From NCBI GenBank assembly GCA_016209795.1, contig JACQVI010000009.1:1-45705 (forward strand): a stretch of DNA of 45,705 nt. Reading direction: 5' to 3'. Source of the DNA: Ignavibacteriota bacterium (lineage in GTDB: Bacteria; Bacteroidota; Ignavibacteria; UBA10030; SZUA-254). Each line of letters opens with the position of its first letter. Positions within the stretch are counted from its first letter, which is position 1. Under the pieces are notes generated by a model, which was given only the letters and a program-made list of their open reading frames with translations, had not been told where the DNA came from and ran no database searches. Of this stretch, positions 8,308 to 18,182 are shown piece after piece. The translations under genes and the position numbers were made by a program.

Positions 8308-11277
8308 CTAATCCACTTCCGAGTTTAATGCATACTCCTCCACCAGCACACATGCACACACAAGGTTTCGATCTCCGTAAGCATTGTTAATACGGCTCAC
8401 AGGTGTCCAGAATTTTCGCTTCCGGGTCCAAGGAGCGGGAAAGGCCGCCTTCTCGCGTGAGTAAGGAAAGTTCCACTTATCGCTTACAACCATATCAGCG
8501 GTGTGAGGTGCGTTTTTCAGCACATTATTTACTCTGTCTGCAACGCCTTGCTCAATCTCAGCGATCTCTTCACGAATCGAAATCAGCGCATCGCAGTAGC
8601 GGTCGAGTTCTTCCTCTGTCTCGCTCTCCGTCGGTTCAATCATCAGTGTGCCGGGGACTGGGAATGAGACTGTCGGTGCGTGAAAGCCGTAATCCATCAG
8701 TCGCTTGGCGATGTCCTCAACGTCAACACCCGCAGTTTCCTTGAAGCGCCGCATGTCGAGAATAAACTCGTGTGCTACATGTCCATTGGCTCCCTTGTAG
8801 AGCACGGGATAGTACTTCTCTAACCGCTTCGCCATATAATTTGCATTGAGAATGGCAACCTTCGTCGCATGCGCCAGTCCCTCCGCCCCCATCATTGCAA
8901 TGTACGCCCACGAAATCACAAGAATGCTCGGACTTCCCCACGGTGCTGCTGAAACCGATCCAATGGATTTTTTGCTGTTGATTGGAACGATAGAATGAGA
9001 AGGAAGAAAAGGCTTAAGTTTTTCGATAACTCCGATGGGTCCCATACCCGGTCCACCGCCGCCGTGTGGGATGCAAAATGTTTTGTGGAGATTAAGATGA
9101 CACACGTCTGCACCAAGCTCAGCCGGACGACATAAGCCAACCTGTGCATTCACGTTCGCTCCATCCATGTACACTAATCCACCATATTCATGGATGATGC
9201 TGCAAATCTCTTTAATGCCTTCCTCAAATACACCATGTGTCGAGGGGTAGGTTATCATAAACGCGGCAAGTCGATCGGCATATTGTTTCGCTTTAGCCTT
9301 AAGATCGTTGATATCGACAGTTCCATCATCATTAGAGCGAACAACAATAACGTTCATTCCCGCCATCACTGCACTGGCGGGATTTGTCCCATGTGCAGAC
9401 GATGGTATGAGGCATACGTTGCGATGACCTTCACCACGCCCTTCATGAAAAGCATGAATCACAAGCAGGCCAGTGTATTCACCCTGCGCACCAGAGTTTG
9501 GTTGGAGCGAGATAGCACCGAAGCCCGTGATCTCCTTAAGCATGGATTCTAACTGTACAAACAACTCCTGATATCCTTGTGCCTGATCCATCGGAGCGAA
9601 GGGATGCAAACTGTTAAATTCTTTCCACGTCACCGGAACCAACTCTGTCGTGGCATTGAGTTTCATCGTACATGAGCCAAGCGGAATCATGCTCATCGTG
9701 AGTGAGAGGTCTTTCTCTTCAAGCGACTTGATATATCGCAGCATCTCTGTTTCGGAGTGATGCTTATTAAAGACAGGATGAGTGAGGAAAGGGGTGGATC
9801 GCTTCATCTTGCCTTCATAACCCGGAGATACTTGTTGTGTAATCAGATCAACAGTAACATTCTTCGTCCGATTGTGCGAGAAGATTTCAAGCAGTGTATT
9901 CACCTCTTCGAGAGTTGAAATTTCATCGAGTGAAATCCCGATAGAACAATCTTCAAACCAGCGAACATTCATTTTTTTCGAATGCAAAGTAGACTCGATA
10001 TAATGCTTCGTTGCTATATCGCTAGCAACATGGAGCGTATCAAAGAAATCATCATGGAGGATACTGTAGCCAAGCCTCTTTAGACCTACAGCGAGAGCTT
10101 TCGTGAGACAGTGAATGCGTTCCGCAATAGCTTTCAATCCTTTCGGACCATGGTACACAGCGTACATACTTGCCATGACAGCAAGAAGCACTTGAGCAGT
10201 ACAGATGTTTGATGTCGCTTTTTCACGCCGGATGTGCTGCTCTCGAGTTTGGAGAGCCATCCGTAACGCTGGCTCGCCGCGTGAATCAACCGAAACACCT
10301 ATAATGCGTCCGGGAACAAAACGTTTAAACTCTTTCTTCGTCGCAAAATATGCAGCATGTGGACCACCGTAGCCAAGTGGAACACCAAATCGCTGCGTAT
10401 TCCCAACTGCACAATCAGCACCAAATTCTCCCGGAGGAGTAAGCAATGTCAGACTCAACAAATCGGCGGCAACGACCACCAATGTACCAGATCGATGTGC
10501 TCGTTCGCAATATGATTGATAATCATAAATCGCACCATCCGATGCGGGGTATTGGAGAAGTGCACCAAAAACTTGTCCAGAAAAACTAAACAAGTCGTAT
10601 TTTCCTACCACAACATTTATTCCAAGCGGTTTTGCACGGGTTTGAACAACTCCTATGGTCTGGGGGTGACAATCATCGGAAACAAAAAAGATTCCATCTT
10701 TCGGTCGATCCTTCAGTGCGAAGAACATCGCCATTGCTTCCGCTGCTGCTGTTGCTTCATCGAGAAGAGATGCATTGGCAATCGGTAAGCCTGTGAGGTC
10801 GATAATCATTGTTTGGAAATTGAGAAGCGCTTCCAACCGTCCCTGTGCAATTTCTGATTGATACGGTGTATATTGCGTGTACCAACCGGGGTTTTCGAGA
10901 ATATTCCTTTGGATAACGGATGGGACAACGGTGTCAGAATAACCCATCCCAATGAGAGAGCGATAGACATGGTTTTTGGAAGCAATCGTTTTTAGCAGCT
11001 CCAATGCTTCACGTTCACTTAACTGCGGTTGCAGCGAGAAGGGTCGCTGTGTGCGGATTGGTTTTGGAATGACACCTTCGATGAAGTTATCAAGTGTGCT
11101 TGCCCCCACCATGTCCAGCATTTGGTTGATTTCATGTTCATCGGGTCCAATATGGCGATGAGCGAAGAGGTCATTGGAAGATGGTTCGAGGTTCGAATGA
11201 GCGCCTGTGGCGCCATGGCGCAAGGCGCCAGTTGGAGATTTGGAAACTGCGATTTGCGATTTGCGATTTGAGTACAT
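8308..11277 (-). CDS. gcvP: Glycine dehydrogenase (decarboxylating), P protein of glycine cleavage
   Basis: GcvP decarboxylates glycine with pyridoxal phosphate and passes the aminomethyl group to lipoyl-GcvH. The 989 residues form the long, fused type: an N-terminal half from [15 protein letters not shown] to about residue 470 and a C-terminal half with the PLP lysine in [16 protein letters not shown]. The first 28 residues are odd. They are encoded by a heptamer repeat (11249-11269) and a GCGCC palindrome (11201-11229), no Shine-Dalgarno sequence precedes the ATG, and family members begin 10-20 residues before RHIGP. The true start may therefore be non-canonical or lie within the repeat. 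gcvH lies upstream, 121 bases away. Confidence 0.95.
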   Translation of the reverse strand: MYSNRKSQIAVSKSPTGALRHGATGAHSNLEPSSNDLFAHRHIGPDEHEINQMLDMVGASTLDNFIEGVIPKPIRTQRPFSLQPQLSEREALELLKTIASKNHVYRSLIGMGYSDTVVPSVIQRNILENPGWYTQYTPYQSEIAQGRLEALLNFQTMIIDLTGLPIANASLLDEATAAAEAMAMFFALKDRPKDGIFFVSDDCHPQTIGVVQTRAKPLGINVVVGKYDLFSFSGQVFGALLQYPASDGAIYDYQSYCERAHRSGTLVVVAADLLSLTLLTPPGEFGADCAVGNTQRFGVPLGYGGPHAAYFATKKEFKRFVPGRIIGVSVDSRGEPALRMALQTREQHIRREKATSNICTAQVLLAVMASMYAVYHGPKGLKAIAERIHCLTKALAVGLKRLGYSILHDDFFDTLHVASDIATKHYIESTLHSKKMNVRWFEDCSIGISLDEISTLEEVNTLLEIFSHNRTKNVTVDLITQQVSPGYEGKMKRSTPFLTHPVFNKHHSETEMLRYIKSLEEKDLSLTMSMIPLGSCTMKLNATTELVPVTWKEFNSLHPFAPMDQAQGYQELFVQLESMLKEITGFGAISLQPNSGAQGEYTGLLVIHAFHEGRGEGHRNVCLIPSSAHGTNPASAVMAGMNVIVVRSNDDGTVDINDLKAKAKQYADRLAAFMITYPSTHGVFEEGIKEICSIIHEYGGLVYMDGANVNAQVGLCRPAELGADVCHLNLHKTFCIPHGGGGPGMGPIGVIEKLKPFLPSHSIVPINSKKSIGSVSAAPWGSPSILVISWAYIAMMGAEGLAHATKVAILNANYMAKRLEKYYPVLYKGANGHVAHEFILDMRRFKETAGVDVEDIAKRLMDYGFHAPTVSFPVPGTLMIEPTESETEEELDRYCDALISIREEIAEIEQGVADRVNNVLKNAPHTADMVVSDKWNFPYSREKAAFPAPWTRKRKFWTPVSRINNAYGDRNLVCACVLVEEYALNSEVD
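11201..11229. repeat. GCGCC-rich palindromic element inside the 5' end of gcvP
   Basis: GCGCC units in both orientations (GGCGCCATGGCGC at the core) form a strong hairpin. On the minus strand they encode [10 protein letters not shown] of GcvP. A related run of GCGCC/GGCGC units lies at 32274-32317 in a sorting-domain relic, so this is a dispersed element. Confidence 0.55.
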
Positions 11278-11320
11278 TGTTAGATTTAGATTACCGATTA
11301 CGGATTACAGATTGCAGATG
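11249..11320. repeat. Degenerate heptamer repeats around the gcvP start
   Basis: GCGATTT occurs three times in tandem at 11249-11269. Beyond the ATG the sequence continues as imperfect GATTACC/GATTACG/GATTACA/GATTGCA units to about 11320. Similar GTAATCC/GAAATCT/GCAATCC units occur at 33012-33041 and shorter runs at 32191-32202. They fill most of the gcvH-gcvP gap. Confidence 0.6.
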
Positions 11321-11398
11321 TGTGATTTTAGAATAATAACTGCTGTTTACTACTATTTTCTGTCCACTCAGCACTAACTACTTACCACTACCCATCCT

Positions 11399-11779
11399 TC
11401 ATTTTCCAATCAGCTCCCGATATCCCTTCGCATCAAGCAGGCTATTCAATTCATTCTTATTGTCGATTTTTACTTTAATCATCCAGCCTCCATCGTAAGG
11501 TTCTTTGTTCACAAGCTCAGGAGTCTTATCGAGTCGAGGATTCACTTCGAGCACTTCGCCAGATACGGGAGTATAGAGATCGGATACCGCTTTGACTGCC
11601 TCAATAGTTCCAAAGGACTCTCCTTGTTTCACGTGTTTTTCTTTTGCGGGAAGTTCAACGAACACAACATCGCCAAGTTCACTCTGTGCATAATCCGTTA
11701 TACCGATAATACCAACATCATCTTCGATGCGAATCCATTCATGATCTTTCGTGTATTTCAAATGTTCTGGAAAGTTCAT
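11399..11779 (-). CDS. gcvH: Glycine cleavage system H protein
   Basis: The 126-residue H protein carries the lipoyl arm that shuttles the aminomethyl group between GcvP and GcvT. The lipoylated lysine is K63 in GTIEAVKAVSDLY, and the family opening KYTKDHEWI is at residues 8-16. Length is normal. It starts 17 bases after the accC stop and is followed by gcvP after a repeat-filled gap of 121 bases, so it is the link between the acc and gcv genes. No gcvT is in the window. Confidence 0.95.
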   Translation of the reverse strand: MNFPEHLKYTKDHEWIRIEDDVGIIGITDYAQSELGDVVFVELPAKEKHVKQGESFGTIEAVKAVSDLYTPVSGEVLEVNPRLDKTPELVNKEPYDGGWMIKVKIDNKNELNSLLDAKGYRELIGK

Positions 11780-11796
11780 TGGAATAGTTTTGGGAG

Positions 11797-13137
11797 TTAA
11801 TCTTTATTGTAATGTCGCTCAATGAAACTTGTATCATAGTCCCCACTTGCAAATGCGCCGTTTTGCATGACCTTTCGGTGGAACGGAATCGTGGTGTGAA
11901 TGCCTTCCACAGTAAATTCCTCCAATGCACTCGCCATCTTTAGAATCGCCTCGTCACGCGTTGACGCAGAGACAACCAATTTTGCTATGAGCGAGTCGTA
12001 ATAGGGTGGGATGTGGTACCCAGCATAGCAATGCGTATCAACTCGAACACCATACCCTCCAGGGAGGTGGAAACTCGTAATCTCTCCAGGCGACGGACGA
12101 AAATCATGGTCTGGATCTTCAGCGTTAATTCGACACTCGATAGCATGTCCGCGCGGTGTGAAGTTCTTCTTCCGCAGCCGCTCACCTGCAGCAACTCGCA
12201 TCTGAAGCTTAATTAGATCCAATCCCGTTACTTGCTCCGTGACCGGATGTTCGACTTGAATGCGTGTATTCATTTCCATGAAGTAAAAGTTCTTCTCTTT
12301 ATCAAGAAGAAACTCTATTGTTCCAGCACCTTCATACTTCACACCTTTGGCGCCTTTGACTGCAGCAGCCCCCATGTTCTCCCGAAGTTCATCATCAACT
12401 ATCGGTGACGGCGATTCTTCAATAAGTTTTTGATGGCGTCTCTGGATCGTACAATCACGCTCATTCAGATGAACAACATTTCCATATTGATCACCAAACA
12501 TTTGGATTTCAATGTGCCTCGGCTGCTCAACAAACTTTTCGATGTACACATCGGGATTTCCAAAAGCTGAGCCTGCTTCACCACTCGCCATCTGAAAGGC
12601 TTTTTCGAACTCACCTTCCTCAAACACAATGCGCATTCCTTTCCCTCCGCCACCAGCCGCTGCTTTGATCATCACAGGATACCCAAGCGCTTTCGCAATC
12701 TCCAATCCTTGCTTGACTTCTTTGACGACGCCTTCGCTTCCCGGAACAACAGGCACACCAGCTTTCTTCATCGTCTCCTTTGCCAGCGCTTTGTCACCCA
12801 TTGCAGTAATTGCATCGGGAGAGGGTCCAATAAACTTCAACCCTTGCGAAGCACAGATTTCGGCAAACTGCGCGTTCTCCGCAAGGAATCCATAGCCAGG
12901 ATGGATTGCCTCCGCATTCGTGATCTCTGCGGCAGAAATGATGCGCGGAATGTGCAGGTAGCTTTCTCGACTCGGTGCAGGACCAATGCACACTGCCTCG
13001 TCGGCAAACTTGACATGCAGTGAATACCGATCAGCTTCAGAGTATACTGCAACGGTTTTGATGCCAAGCTCACGGCACACACGAATCACCCGAAGTGCAA
13101 TTTCCCCTCTATTTGCTATCAGGATTTTTTTGAACAC
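11797..13137 (-). CDS. accC: Biotin carboxylase subunit of acetyl-CoA carboxylase
   Basis: AccC carboxylates biotin on AccB using ATP and bicarbonate, the first half of malonyl-CoA formation. The 446 residues match the family length and show [16 protein letters not shown] at the N-terminus, the ATP-grasp glycine loop [11 protein letters not shown] near residue 160, and the catalytic region [14 protein letters not shown]. The start is a GTG directly at the conserved [10 protein letters not shown]. It lies 61 bases after accB, in the frequent efp-accB-accC order. A propionyl-CoA carboxylase role is less likely because accB is adjacent. Confidence 0.95.
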   Translation of the reverse strand: MFKKILIANRGEIALRVIRVCRELGIKTVAVYSEADRYSLHVKFADEAVCIGPAPSRESYLHIPRIISAAEITNAEAIHPGYGFLAENAQFAEICASQGLKFIGPSPDAITAMGDKALAKETMKKAGVPVVPGSEGVVKEVKQGLEIAKALGYPVMIKAAAGGGGKGMRIVFEEGEFEKAFQMASGEAGSAFGNPDVYIEKFVEQPRHIEIQMFGDQYGNVVHLNERDCTIQRRHQKLIEESPSPIVDDELRENMGAAAVKGAKGVKYEGAGTIEFLLDKEKNFYFMEMNTRIQVEHPVTEQVTGLDLIKLQMRVAAGERLRKKNFTPRGHAIECRINAEDPDHDFRPSPGEITSFHLPGGYGVRVDTHCYAGYHIPPYYDSLIAKLVVSASTRDEAILKMASALEEFTVEGIHTTIPFHRKVMQNGAFASGDYDTSFIERHYNKD

Positions 13138-13198
13138 AGAACGTGAACAGCTGAAAAGTTTAAATGAATGGGAAAGAACAACGGTGCGATGCGATCAT

Positions 13199-13675
13199 CT
13201 ACACCGGCTCGATGAGAAAAAGAGTTTGATTGTACTCAACCGGCTGACCATTTTCAACCATAATTTTCACAATGCGGCCAGCCATGTCGGATTCGATTTC
13301 ATTCATCAGCTTCATCGCTTCCACAATACACAATACAGTTCCTTTTTGAACGATTTGACCAACTTCAACGTAGGGATCAGCGTCTGGCGCAGGCGCTCGA
13401 TAAACCGTTCCAACGATCGGCGAGTTGATTTCGTGATACTTAATTTCAGGGAGAGCGGGCGCGGTTGGAGGCACCGTCTCTGCCGGTTGCGCTGATGGCG
13501 AGGCCGGTGCAGGAGCTGCATGAGTCGTTACCGCTGCTGGCTGGGAAACAGCAACGATATTATTCAGAGAATTCTTTGAGATGCGTATGCGCAATCCTTC
13601 TTCTTCAACTTCAATCTCTCCAACATTGCTTTTCTCAAGGATTCGAATTAATTTCTTCAGGTAGGATATGTCCAT
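13199..13675 (-). CDS. accB: Biotin carboxyl carrier protein of acetyl-CoA carboxylase
   Basis: The 158-residue carrier has the AccB opening ([16 protein letters not shown]), an Ala/Pro-rich flexible linker at about residues 46-76, and a C-terminal biotinyl domain with K122 in [13 protein letters not shown] as the biotin site. It works with AccC, encoded 61 bases downstream, and with the carboxyltransferase AccA/AccD, which is not in the window. Efp is encoded 75 bases upstream on the same strand. Confidence 0.95.
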   Translation of the reverse strand: MDISYLKKLIRILEKSNVGEIEVEEEGLRIRISKNSLNNIVAVSQPAAVTTHAAPAPASPSAQPAETVPPTAPALPEIKYHEINSPIVGTVYRAPAPDADPYVEVGQIVQKGTVLCIVEAMKLMNEIESDMAGRIVKIMVENGQPVEYNQTLFLIEPV

Positions 13676-13750
13676 GATGTTATTCTCATTCCACCGTTGG
13701 CAACAATGTTATTTCTTCACCAATGTCTTTCCAACAAGCTAGTAAAAGCT

Positions 13751-14317
13751 CTATGCTGCCTTTATACGTTCAATATAATCCCCAGTACGGGTATCAACCT
13801 TAATGAGATCACCCTCATTGATGAAGAGCGGAACATTCACAGTCGCACCAGTTTCGACCTTTGCAGGTTTTTGAGCATTGGTTGCTGTATCACCCCGGAC
13901 ACCGATGACTGTTTCAACAACTTTTAATTCAACAGCGATTGGTACTTCGACAGAAACGATTTCACTTCCGTTGAACAACATATCAACTGTTTCACTCTCC
14001 TTCAGAAATTGTGCAGCGTCACCAATCAATTTCTGATCAACGTGAATCTGATCGTATGTTTCTTGATCCATAAAGACAAAATCAGATCCATCGCGATACA
14101 AATACTGGAATTCCTTGTTCTCAATACGGACAGCATCGACCGCTTCGCCTGCGCGAAAACGAATTTCGATCACCTTTCCAGATTTTAAACTCTTTAACTT
14201 TGCCCTGACGAATGCACGCCAGTTACCCGGATTAACGTGCTGAAACTCAACAATCGTCCACAAGTTGCCATCCATGCGTATAGTCATACCAGATCGAAAA
14301 TCAGACGTTGTAGCCAT
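13751..14317 (-). CDS. efp: Elongation factor P
   Basis: EF-P enters ribosomes stalled at proline runs. The 188 residues show the three beta-barrel domains and the closing signature ending in GDYIERIKAA. The loop that reaches the peptidyl-transferase centre reads VNPGNWRAFV, with N32 at the place of the modified Lys or Arg (PGKG or PGRG in well-studied proteins). No lysine or arginine is available at the tip itself, though R34 is close. It is first in the efp-accB-accC-gcvH-gcvP string. The start ATG matches the family; a promoter should lie in the 155 bases shared with the divergent gene at 14473. Confidence 0.95.
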   Translation of the reverse strand: MATTSDFRSGMTIRMDGNLWTIVEFQHVNPGNWRAFVRAKLKSLKSGKVIEIRFRAGEAVDAVRIENKEFQYLYRDGSDFVFMDQETYDQIHVDQKLIGDAAQFLKESETVDMLFNGSEIVSVEVPIAVELKVVETVIGVRGDTATNAQKPAKVETGATVNVPLFINEGDLIKVDTRTGDYIERIKAA

Positions 14318-14422
14318 GATACTCCATAGGATTGAAAAAGCAGAAATTTGAAATAGTTAGCGAATAATAATACGAAGAAGTGGGGTGAAAGTCAAGATAA
14401 CTTTCAAAACTGCTCATGATCG

Positions 14423-14451
14423 TTGCTTTTCGAGCAGGATATTCATACTAT
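14423..14451 (+). promoter_or_regulatory. Possible promoter of the 14473 lipoprotein gene
   Basis: TTGCTT and TACTAT are separated by 17 bases, a sigma-70-like pair, with the ATG about 22 bases beyond the -10 box. The match is imperfect and the region is AT-rich, so this is a candidate only. Confidence 0.3.
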
Positions 14452-14472
14452 TAATGGTTATTATGGATTGAT

Positions 14473-14811
14473 ATGCGATTATTCCCTCTACTTATCGCCC
14501 CTTGTGTTGTCGTGGTCTCCTGTTCTACGGAGAACACCAACATCCATGTAATTGAAGAACAGAAATTTATCAACTTCTATGCTCACTTGATGATTCTTCA
14601 AGAGGAAGCAAAACTCATGGGCTTGGATTCAACTGCGACCAGAGCACATGTTGACAGCCTCTATCAAGCATATCACCTCACAGACGAACAAATAAAAACC
14701 TCACTTGACGAATACAAAAAAGATTTGTCGACATGGAAGAGATTCCACGACAAGGTCATCCAACGATTAGAACAAATCCAGAAGGAAGAAACCAATAAAC
14801 CAAGACGTTAA
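14473..14811 (+). CDS. Small lipoprotein, DUF4296-like
   Basis: The 112-residue protein has a short lipoprotein signal (VVVVSCS, Cys at residue 17) and a helical body with KFINFYAHLMILQEEAKL, then LYQAYHLTDEQIKTSLDEYK. The pattern (a helix after the anchor, then a short helix opened by LTDEQ) resembles DUF4296 lipoproteins of Bacteroidota. The C-terminal helix is charged and could form a coiled coil. Function unknown. The next gene starts 43 bases downstream on the same strand. Confidence 0.6.
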   Translation: MRLFPLLIAPCVVVVSCSTENTNIHVIEEQKFINFYAHLMILQEEAKLMGLDSTATRAHVDSLYQAYHLTDEQIKTSLDEYKKDLSTWKRFHDKVIQRLEQIQKEETNKPRR

Positions 14812-14854
14812 TAACAGAATAGTTATCTTGTGTGAAGAGAAAGGGTTATTGACA

Positions 14855-15502
14855 ATGAAGATAGGAATACTAGGAACAGGCATGGTTGGAGCCGCCATCG
14901 GAACGAAACTTGTGCAGCTTGGTCACTCCGTGAAAATGGGCTCACGCACTGTAAACAATCCCAAAGCTGCTGAATGGGTCAAAGCAAGCGGAGCGAACGC
15001 AACGCAAGGAGTATTCGCAGACGCAGCAGCATTCGGAGAGATTGTCTTTAACTGCACAGCAGGAATGGGTTCGCTCGACGCGCTCAAGCTTGCTGGCGTA
15101 AGCAATCTGCGAGGGAAAATTCTCATTGACATTGCCAACCCGCTTGACTTCTCGAAAGGGATGCCACCCACGCTCTCTGTATGCAATACCGACTCGTTAG
15201 GAGAGCAAATCCAGCGTAGTTTCCCCGAGGTTAAGATTGTAAAAACATTGAACACCGTCAACTGTCACGTGATGGTTAACCCCTCGATTGTCCCCGGTCC
15301 TCACGACATTTTTATATGCGGCAACGATTCCGATGCAAAAGCGAAGGCCACAGAGATTTTAAAAAATTGGTTCGGATGGAAATCCGTGATCGACCTTGGG
15401 GATATCTCGGCTTCCCGAGGAATGGAAATGTATGTGATATTTTGGGTGCGGTTATGGAACAAGCTGCAAACTGTAGATTTCAACATACGTGTGGTGAAAT
15501 AG
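14855..15502 (+). CDS. NAD(P)-binding oxidoreductase of the F420-dependent NADP reductase-like family
   Basis: The 215-residue protein is a single Rossmann domain with a C-terminal extension. GILGTGMVGAAIG (residues 4-16) is the nucleotide-binding loop and MGSRTVNNPKA contains the SR typical of NADP binding. KTLNTVNCHVMVNP and GDISASRGMEMY are family signatures, the latter near the normal C-terminus, so the gene is complete. The ATG at 14855 places the Rossmann strand at residue 3; an in-frame start at 14828 adds nine unlikely residues. Substrate unknown; a general dinucleotide-dependent reductase role is inferred. Confidence 0.75.
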   Translation: MKIGILGTGMVGAAIGTKLVQLGHSVKMGSRTVNNPKAAEWVKASGANATQGVFADAAAFGEIVFNCTAGMGSLDALKLAGVSNLRGKILIDIANPLDFSKGMPPTLSVCNTDSLGEQIQRSFPEVKIVKTLNTVNCHVMVNPSIVPGPHDIFICGNDSDAKAKATEILKNWFGWKSVIDLGDISASRGMEMYVIFWVRLWNKLQTVDFNIRVVK

Positions 15503-15599
15503 TCCAAGTCATTTTTCGATGCATTCCTTCATAGTAATCGGAATATAATCATCAAGAAAATGTTGGGAGTTACCAGCAAACCAACTCACTGTAGGACTT

Positions 15600-16277
15600 A
15601 TGAAAACTATCCTCGTCGTCGATGATGAAAAAGATATCATCGATCTGTTAAAATACAATTTGCGGAAAGAGGGCTACAACGTCTTGACTGCGACAAACGG
15701 CAAAGACGCCCTTTCTCAGTCACAGCAGCGCCCAAACCTCATTATCCTTGACGTCATGATGCCAGAATTGGATGGCTTTGAAGTTGTCAAACAGTTGAAA
15801 AAAGATAGCAAAACTTCAAGCATCCCAGTTATCTTCCTCACCGCAAAGGGAACGGAACTTGACGAGGTACTCGGACTTGAGCTTGGTGCCGAAGATTACA
15901 TCGTCAAGCCAATAAGTATCCCGAAATTGCTTGCACGCGTGAAGAATGTCCTTCGCAAACACGAAGAAAGGGTTGCCATAGAACATGCTATCAATGTAGG
16001 AGTTATTGAGATTGTACCGTCCCAACACATTGTTCGAGTAAATAAGAAAGAGCTTTTCTTCCCAAAGAAAGAATTCGAAGTCCTGCTGTACTTAGCAAAC
16101 CACATCGGACAGGTTGTGAGCCGTGAGACGCTGTTGAATACAATTTGGGGAACTGATGTCCGCGTTGTTGATCGGACCGTCGATGTGCATATCAGAAAAA
16201 TCCGGGAGAAGCTTGGCAAGTACGTGGAATATATTGAAACGGTGAAAGGGGTCGGCTACCGAATACGAGAGAAGTAA
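15600..16277 (+). CDS. phoB: PhoB-type response regulator (OmpR family)
   Basis: The 225-residue protein has a receiver domain (acidic pocket VDDE at 7-10, phosphoacceptor D51 in LIILDVMMPELDGFE, conserved K in EDYIVKPIS) and a C-terminal winged helix with TVDVHIRKIREKLG and ETVKGVGYRIRE. This is the PhoB/OmpR architecture. The call phoB rests on context: a phosphate transporter, its DUF47 partner, and remnants of phoR and phoU follow within 2.4 kb. Its usual kinase partner PhoR is broken here, so the regulator must be orphaned or served by another kinase. It is convergent with the phosphate transporter gene, 34 bases apart. Confidence 0.85.
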   Translation: MKTILVVDDEKDIIDLLKYNLRKEGYNVLTATNGKDALSQSQQRPNLIILDVMMPELDGFEVVKQLKKDSKTSSIPVIFLTAKGTELDEVLGLELGAEDYIVKPISIPKLLARVKNVLRKHEERVAIEHAINVGVIEIVPSQHIVRVNKKELFFPKKEFEVLLYLANHIGQVVSRETLLNTIWGTDVRVVDRTVDVHIRKIREKLGKYVEYIETVKGVGYRIREK

Positions 16278-16311
16278 ATAGCGCAATCAGGTTCATCGTC
16301 CGCGCTTCACA

Positions 16312-17325
16312 TCACATGATCTGGGAGACAATCAAGTAGGCAACACCACCGATGAGCGCAGAGATCGGAATCGTCAGGATCCACGCCCAGACGATCTTCC
16401 CCGCTATTCCCCACCGAACTGCTGATAAACGACGCACTGATCCCACACCCATGATCGCACCAGAAATCGTGTGCGTCGTGCTGACAGGGATGCCGGCAAT
16501 CGCTGTGCCGACAAGAACAGCTGCACCGGCGGATTCAGCACAAAATCCACCGATAGGCTTAAGGTGTGTCAATCTCATTCCCATTGTACGAATGACTTTC
16601 CACCCTCCGGCTAACGTACCAAGTCCTATTGCGCTGTGCGCAGCAAGAATGATCCACACCGGTACATAGAATCCCCCTGATTTATCGTACAGCCAAGGTG
16701 GTATATCTGCGCTCGTTGTGAAAAGCAGCACGGCGATAATCCCCATAGTTTTTTGGGCATCGTTGGTTCCATGTCCAAGACCAAACGCGGCAGATGACAG
16801 TAACTGACCAACACGGAACGTACGATCAACACTCCGCACATTGGAGCGCCTGTAGATCCAGTTAACTGCAATCATCAGCAACATCCCGAGAACCAGACCG
16901 ATTATTGGTGAGAGAACAATAAACAGCGCTACTTTCATCAGCCCTGACGTTATGAGTGCAGCCCAACCTGCTTTCGCAATCGCTGACCCTGCCAAACCGC
17001 CAATGAGAGAGTGTGAAACACTGATCGGGAGTCCGTACTTCGTGCAGAAATGTGTCCAGATAATAGCTCCTACCAATGCCGCTAGTATCATGCCCTCCGA
17101 AGTTACCGTCGGATGCACAATCCCCTTTCCGATCGTGTTCGCCACATGTACCCCAAAACCGAACGCAGCTACAAAGTTGAAGAACGCTGCCCAGAGAACT
17201 GCCATCTTCGGCGACAATACACGCGTTGAGACTACCGTCGCAATAGAATTTGCGGCATCATTCATGCCGTTCAAAAAATCAAAGAAGAGAGCTAACAAGA
17301 TAATAAAAATTGTTAGTGTTAGCAT
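16312..17325 (-). CDS. pit: Low-affinity inorganic phosphate transporter, Pit family
   Basis: The 337-residue membrane protein imports phosphate (as a metal-phosphate complex) using the proton or sodium gradient. The two family signatures are present: NGMNDAANSIATVVSTR near residue 20 and GHGTNDAQKTMG near residue 190, each opening an inverted repeat of hydrophobic helices. Length fits the compact bacterial type. It lies 18 bases after the DUF47 gene, a pairing seen in many bacteria, and so forms a two-gene operon with it. Confidence 0.93.
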   Translation of the reverse strand: MLTLTIFIILLALFFDFLNGMNDAANSIATVVSTRVLSPKMAVLWAAFFNFVAAFGFGVHVANTIGKGIVHPTVTSEGMILAALVGAIIWTHFCTKYGLPISVSHSLIGGLAGSAIAKAGWAALITSGLMKVALFIVLSPIIGLVLGMLLMIAVNWIYRRSNVRSVDRTFRVGQLLSSAAFGLGHGTNDAQKTMGIIAVLLFTTSADIPPWLYDKSGGFYVPVWIILAAHSAIGLGTLAGGWKVIRTMGMRLTHLKPIGGFCAESAGAAVLVGTAIAGIPVSTTHTISGAIMGVGSVRRLSAVRWGIAGKIVWAWILTIPISALIGGVAYLIVSQIM

Positions 17326-17343
17326 GTGAGGTCGTTAAGCGTA

Positions 17344-17988
17344 CTACGCGTGCTTGATCAAGAGTGCTTCAAGAACATTTGCAGCATCTTCGCATTTATC
17401 CGTTGCAGTTTCGAGTCCCACATAGATCTCTTTCAGTTTAATGATATTGATAGGATCTTTTTCATGTTCGAACAATTCAGCTATCGCTGTCTCAAAAACC
17501 TCGTCTGCTTGGTTCTCATATTCATTGACTTTTTGCAAGACTTGATGAAGCTGTTCAGGTTTATTCAAATTACGGATAAATGACACACCGCGATGAAGCT
17601 CACCAACGGAGCGATCCAGAATATCGATCAATTTTACCATATTGGGAGGGCACTCTTTCAATTTGTACAAGACAAATCGAGTAGCACTCCCATTGAGAAA
17701 ATCCAAAACATCGTCTAAAGCCGAAGTGAGCAGATGAATATCTTCACGATCAAACGGAGTGATAAACGTTCTATTCAATTCTGAAAATATCTCATGGGTA
17801 ATCGAATCGCCCTCATGTTCCAAGTCTTGGATTTGACGGACAATCGATTCCCTTTCAGCTTTTGATTTCTGAGGAATCGCTGTCAGTAATTCAGATGCCC
17901 TCAATAAATTTTGTGTTGATCGCTCGAGAAACATATAAAACTTATCATCGTGAGGCAACAGTACTTTGAAAAACCGATCAAATTTCAT
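17344..17988 (-). CDS. DUF47 family PhoU-like accessory protein of Pit
   Basis: The 214-residue protein is all helical with DLEHEGDSITHEIFSELN and ETATDKCEDAANVLEAL, the two E/D-rich motifs of the DUF47 (TIGR00153) family. These are PhoU-like bundles thought to control Pit transporters. It is the upstream gene of the pit operon. The 194 bases in front of it, shared with the divergent phoR remnant, must hold the promoter but I see no clear Pho box there. Confidence 0.9.
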   Translation of the reverse strand: MKFDRFFKVLLPHDDKFYMFLERSTQNLLRASELLTAIPQKSKAERESIVRQIQDLEHEGDSITHEIFSELNRTFITPFDREDIHLLTSALDDVLDFLNGSATRFVLYKLKECPPNMVKLIDILDRSVGELHRGVSFIRNLNKPEQLHQVLQKVNEYENQADEVFETAIAELFEHEKDPINIIKLKEIYVGLETATDKCEDAANVLEALLIKHA

Positions 17989-18182
17989 AATGAATATATC
18001 TATGGTTTACGTAAGAGATGAAGCTCGGAGAGCCAATGTACACAATAGTACGGTCAAATTCAATTTTTACAGCACGTTGCGTTGTGCACCCAGCGCAAAG
18101 ATATTGATTTTCGTACGAGATATTCTTACAATACAATTGCCATTATGATGGTACCATACCTTTACAAGACACAACGTACTCA

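Noticed and set aside
11249-11320. CRISPR-like array
   Set aside because: Units are only seven bases and contiguous; there are no spacers and no cas genes anywhere in the window.
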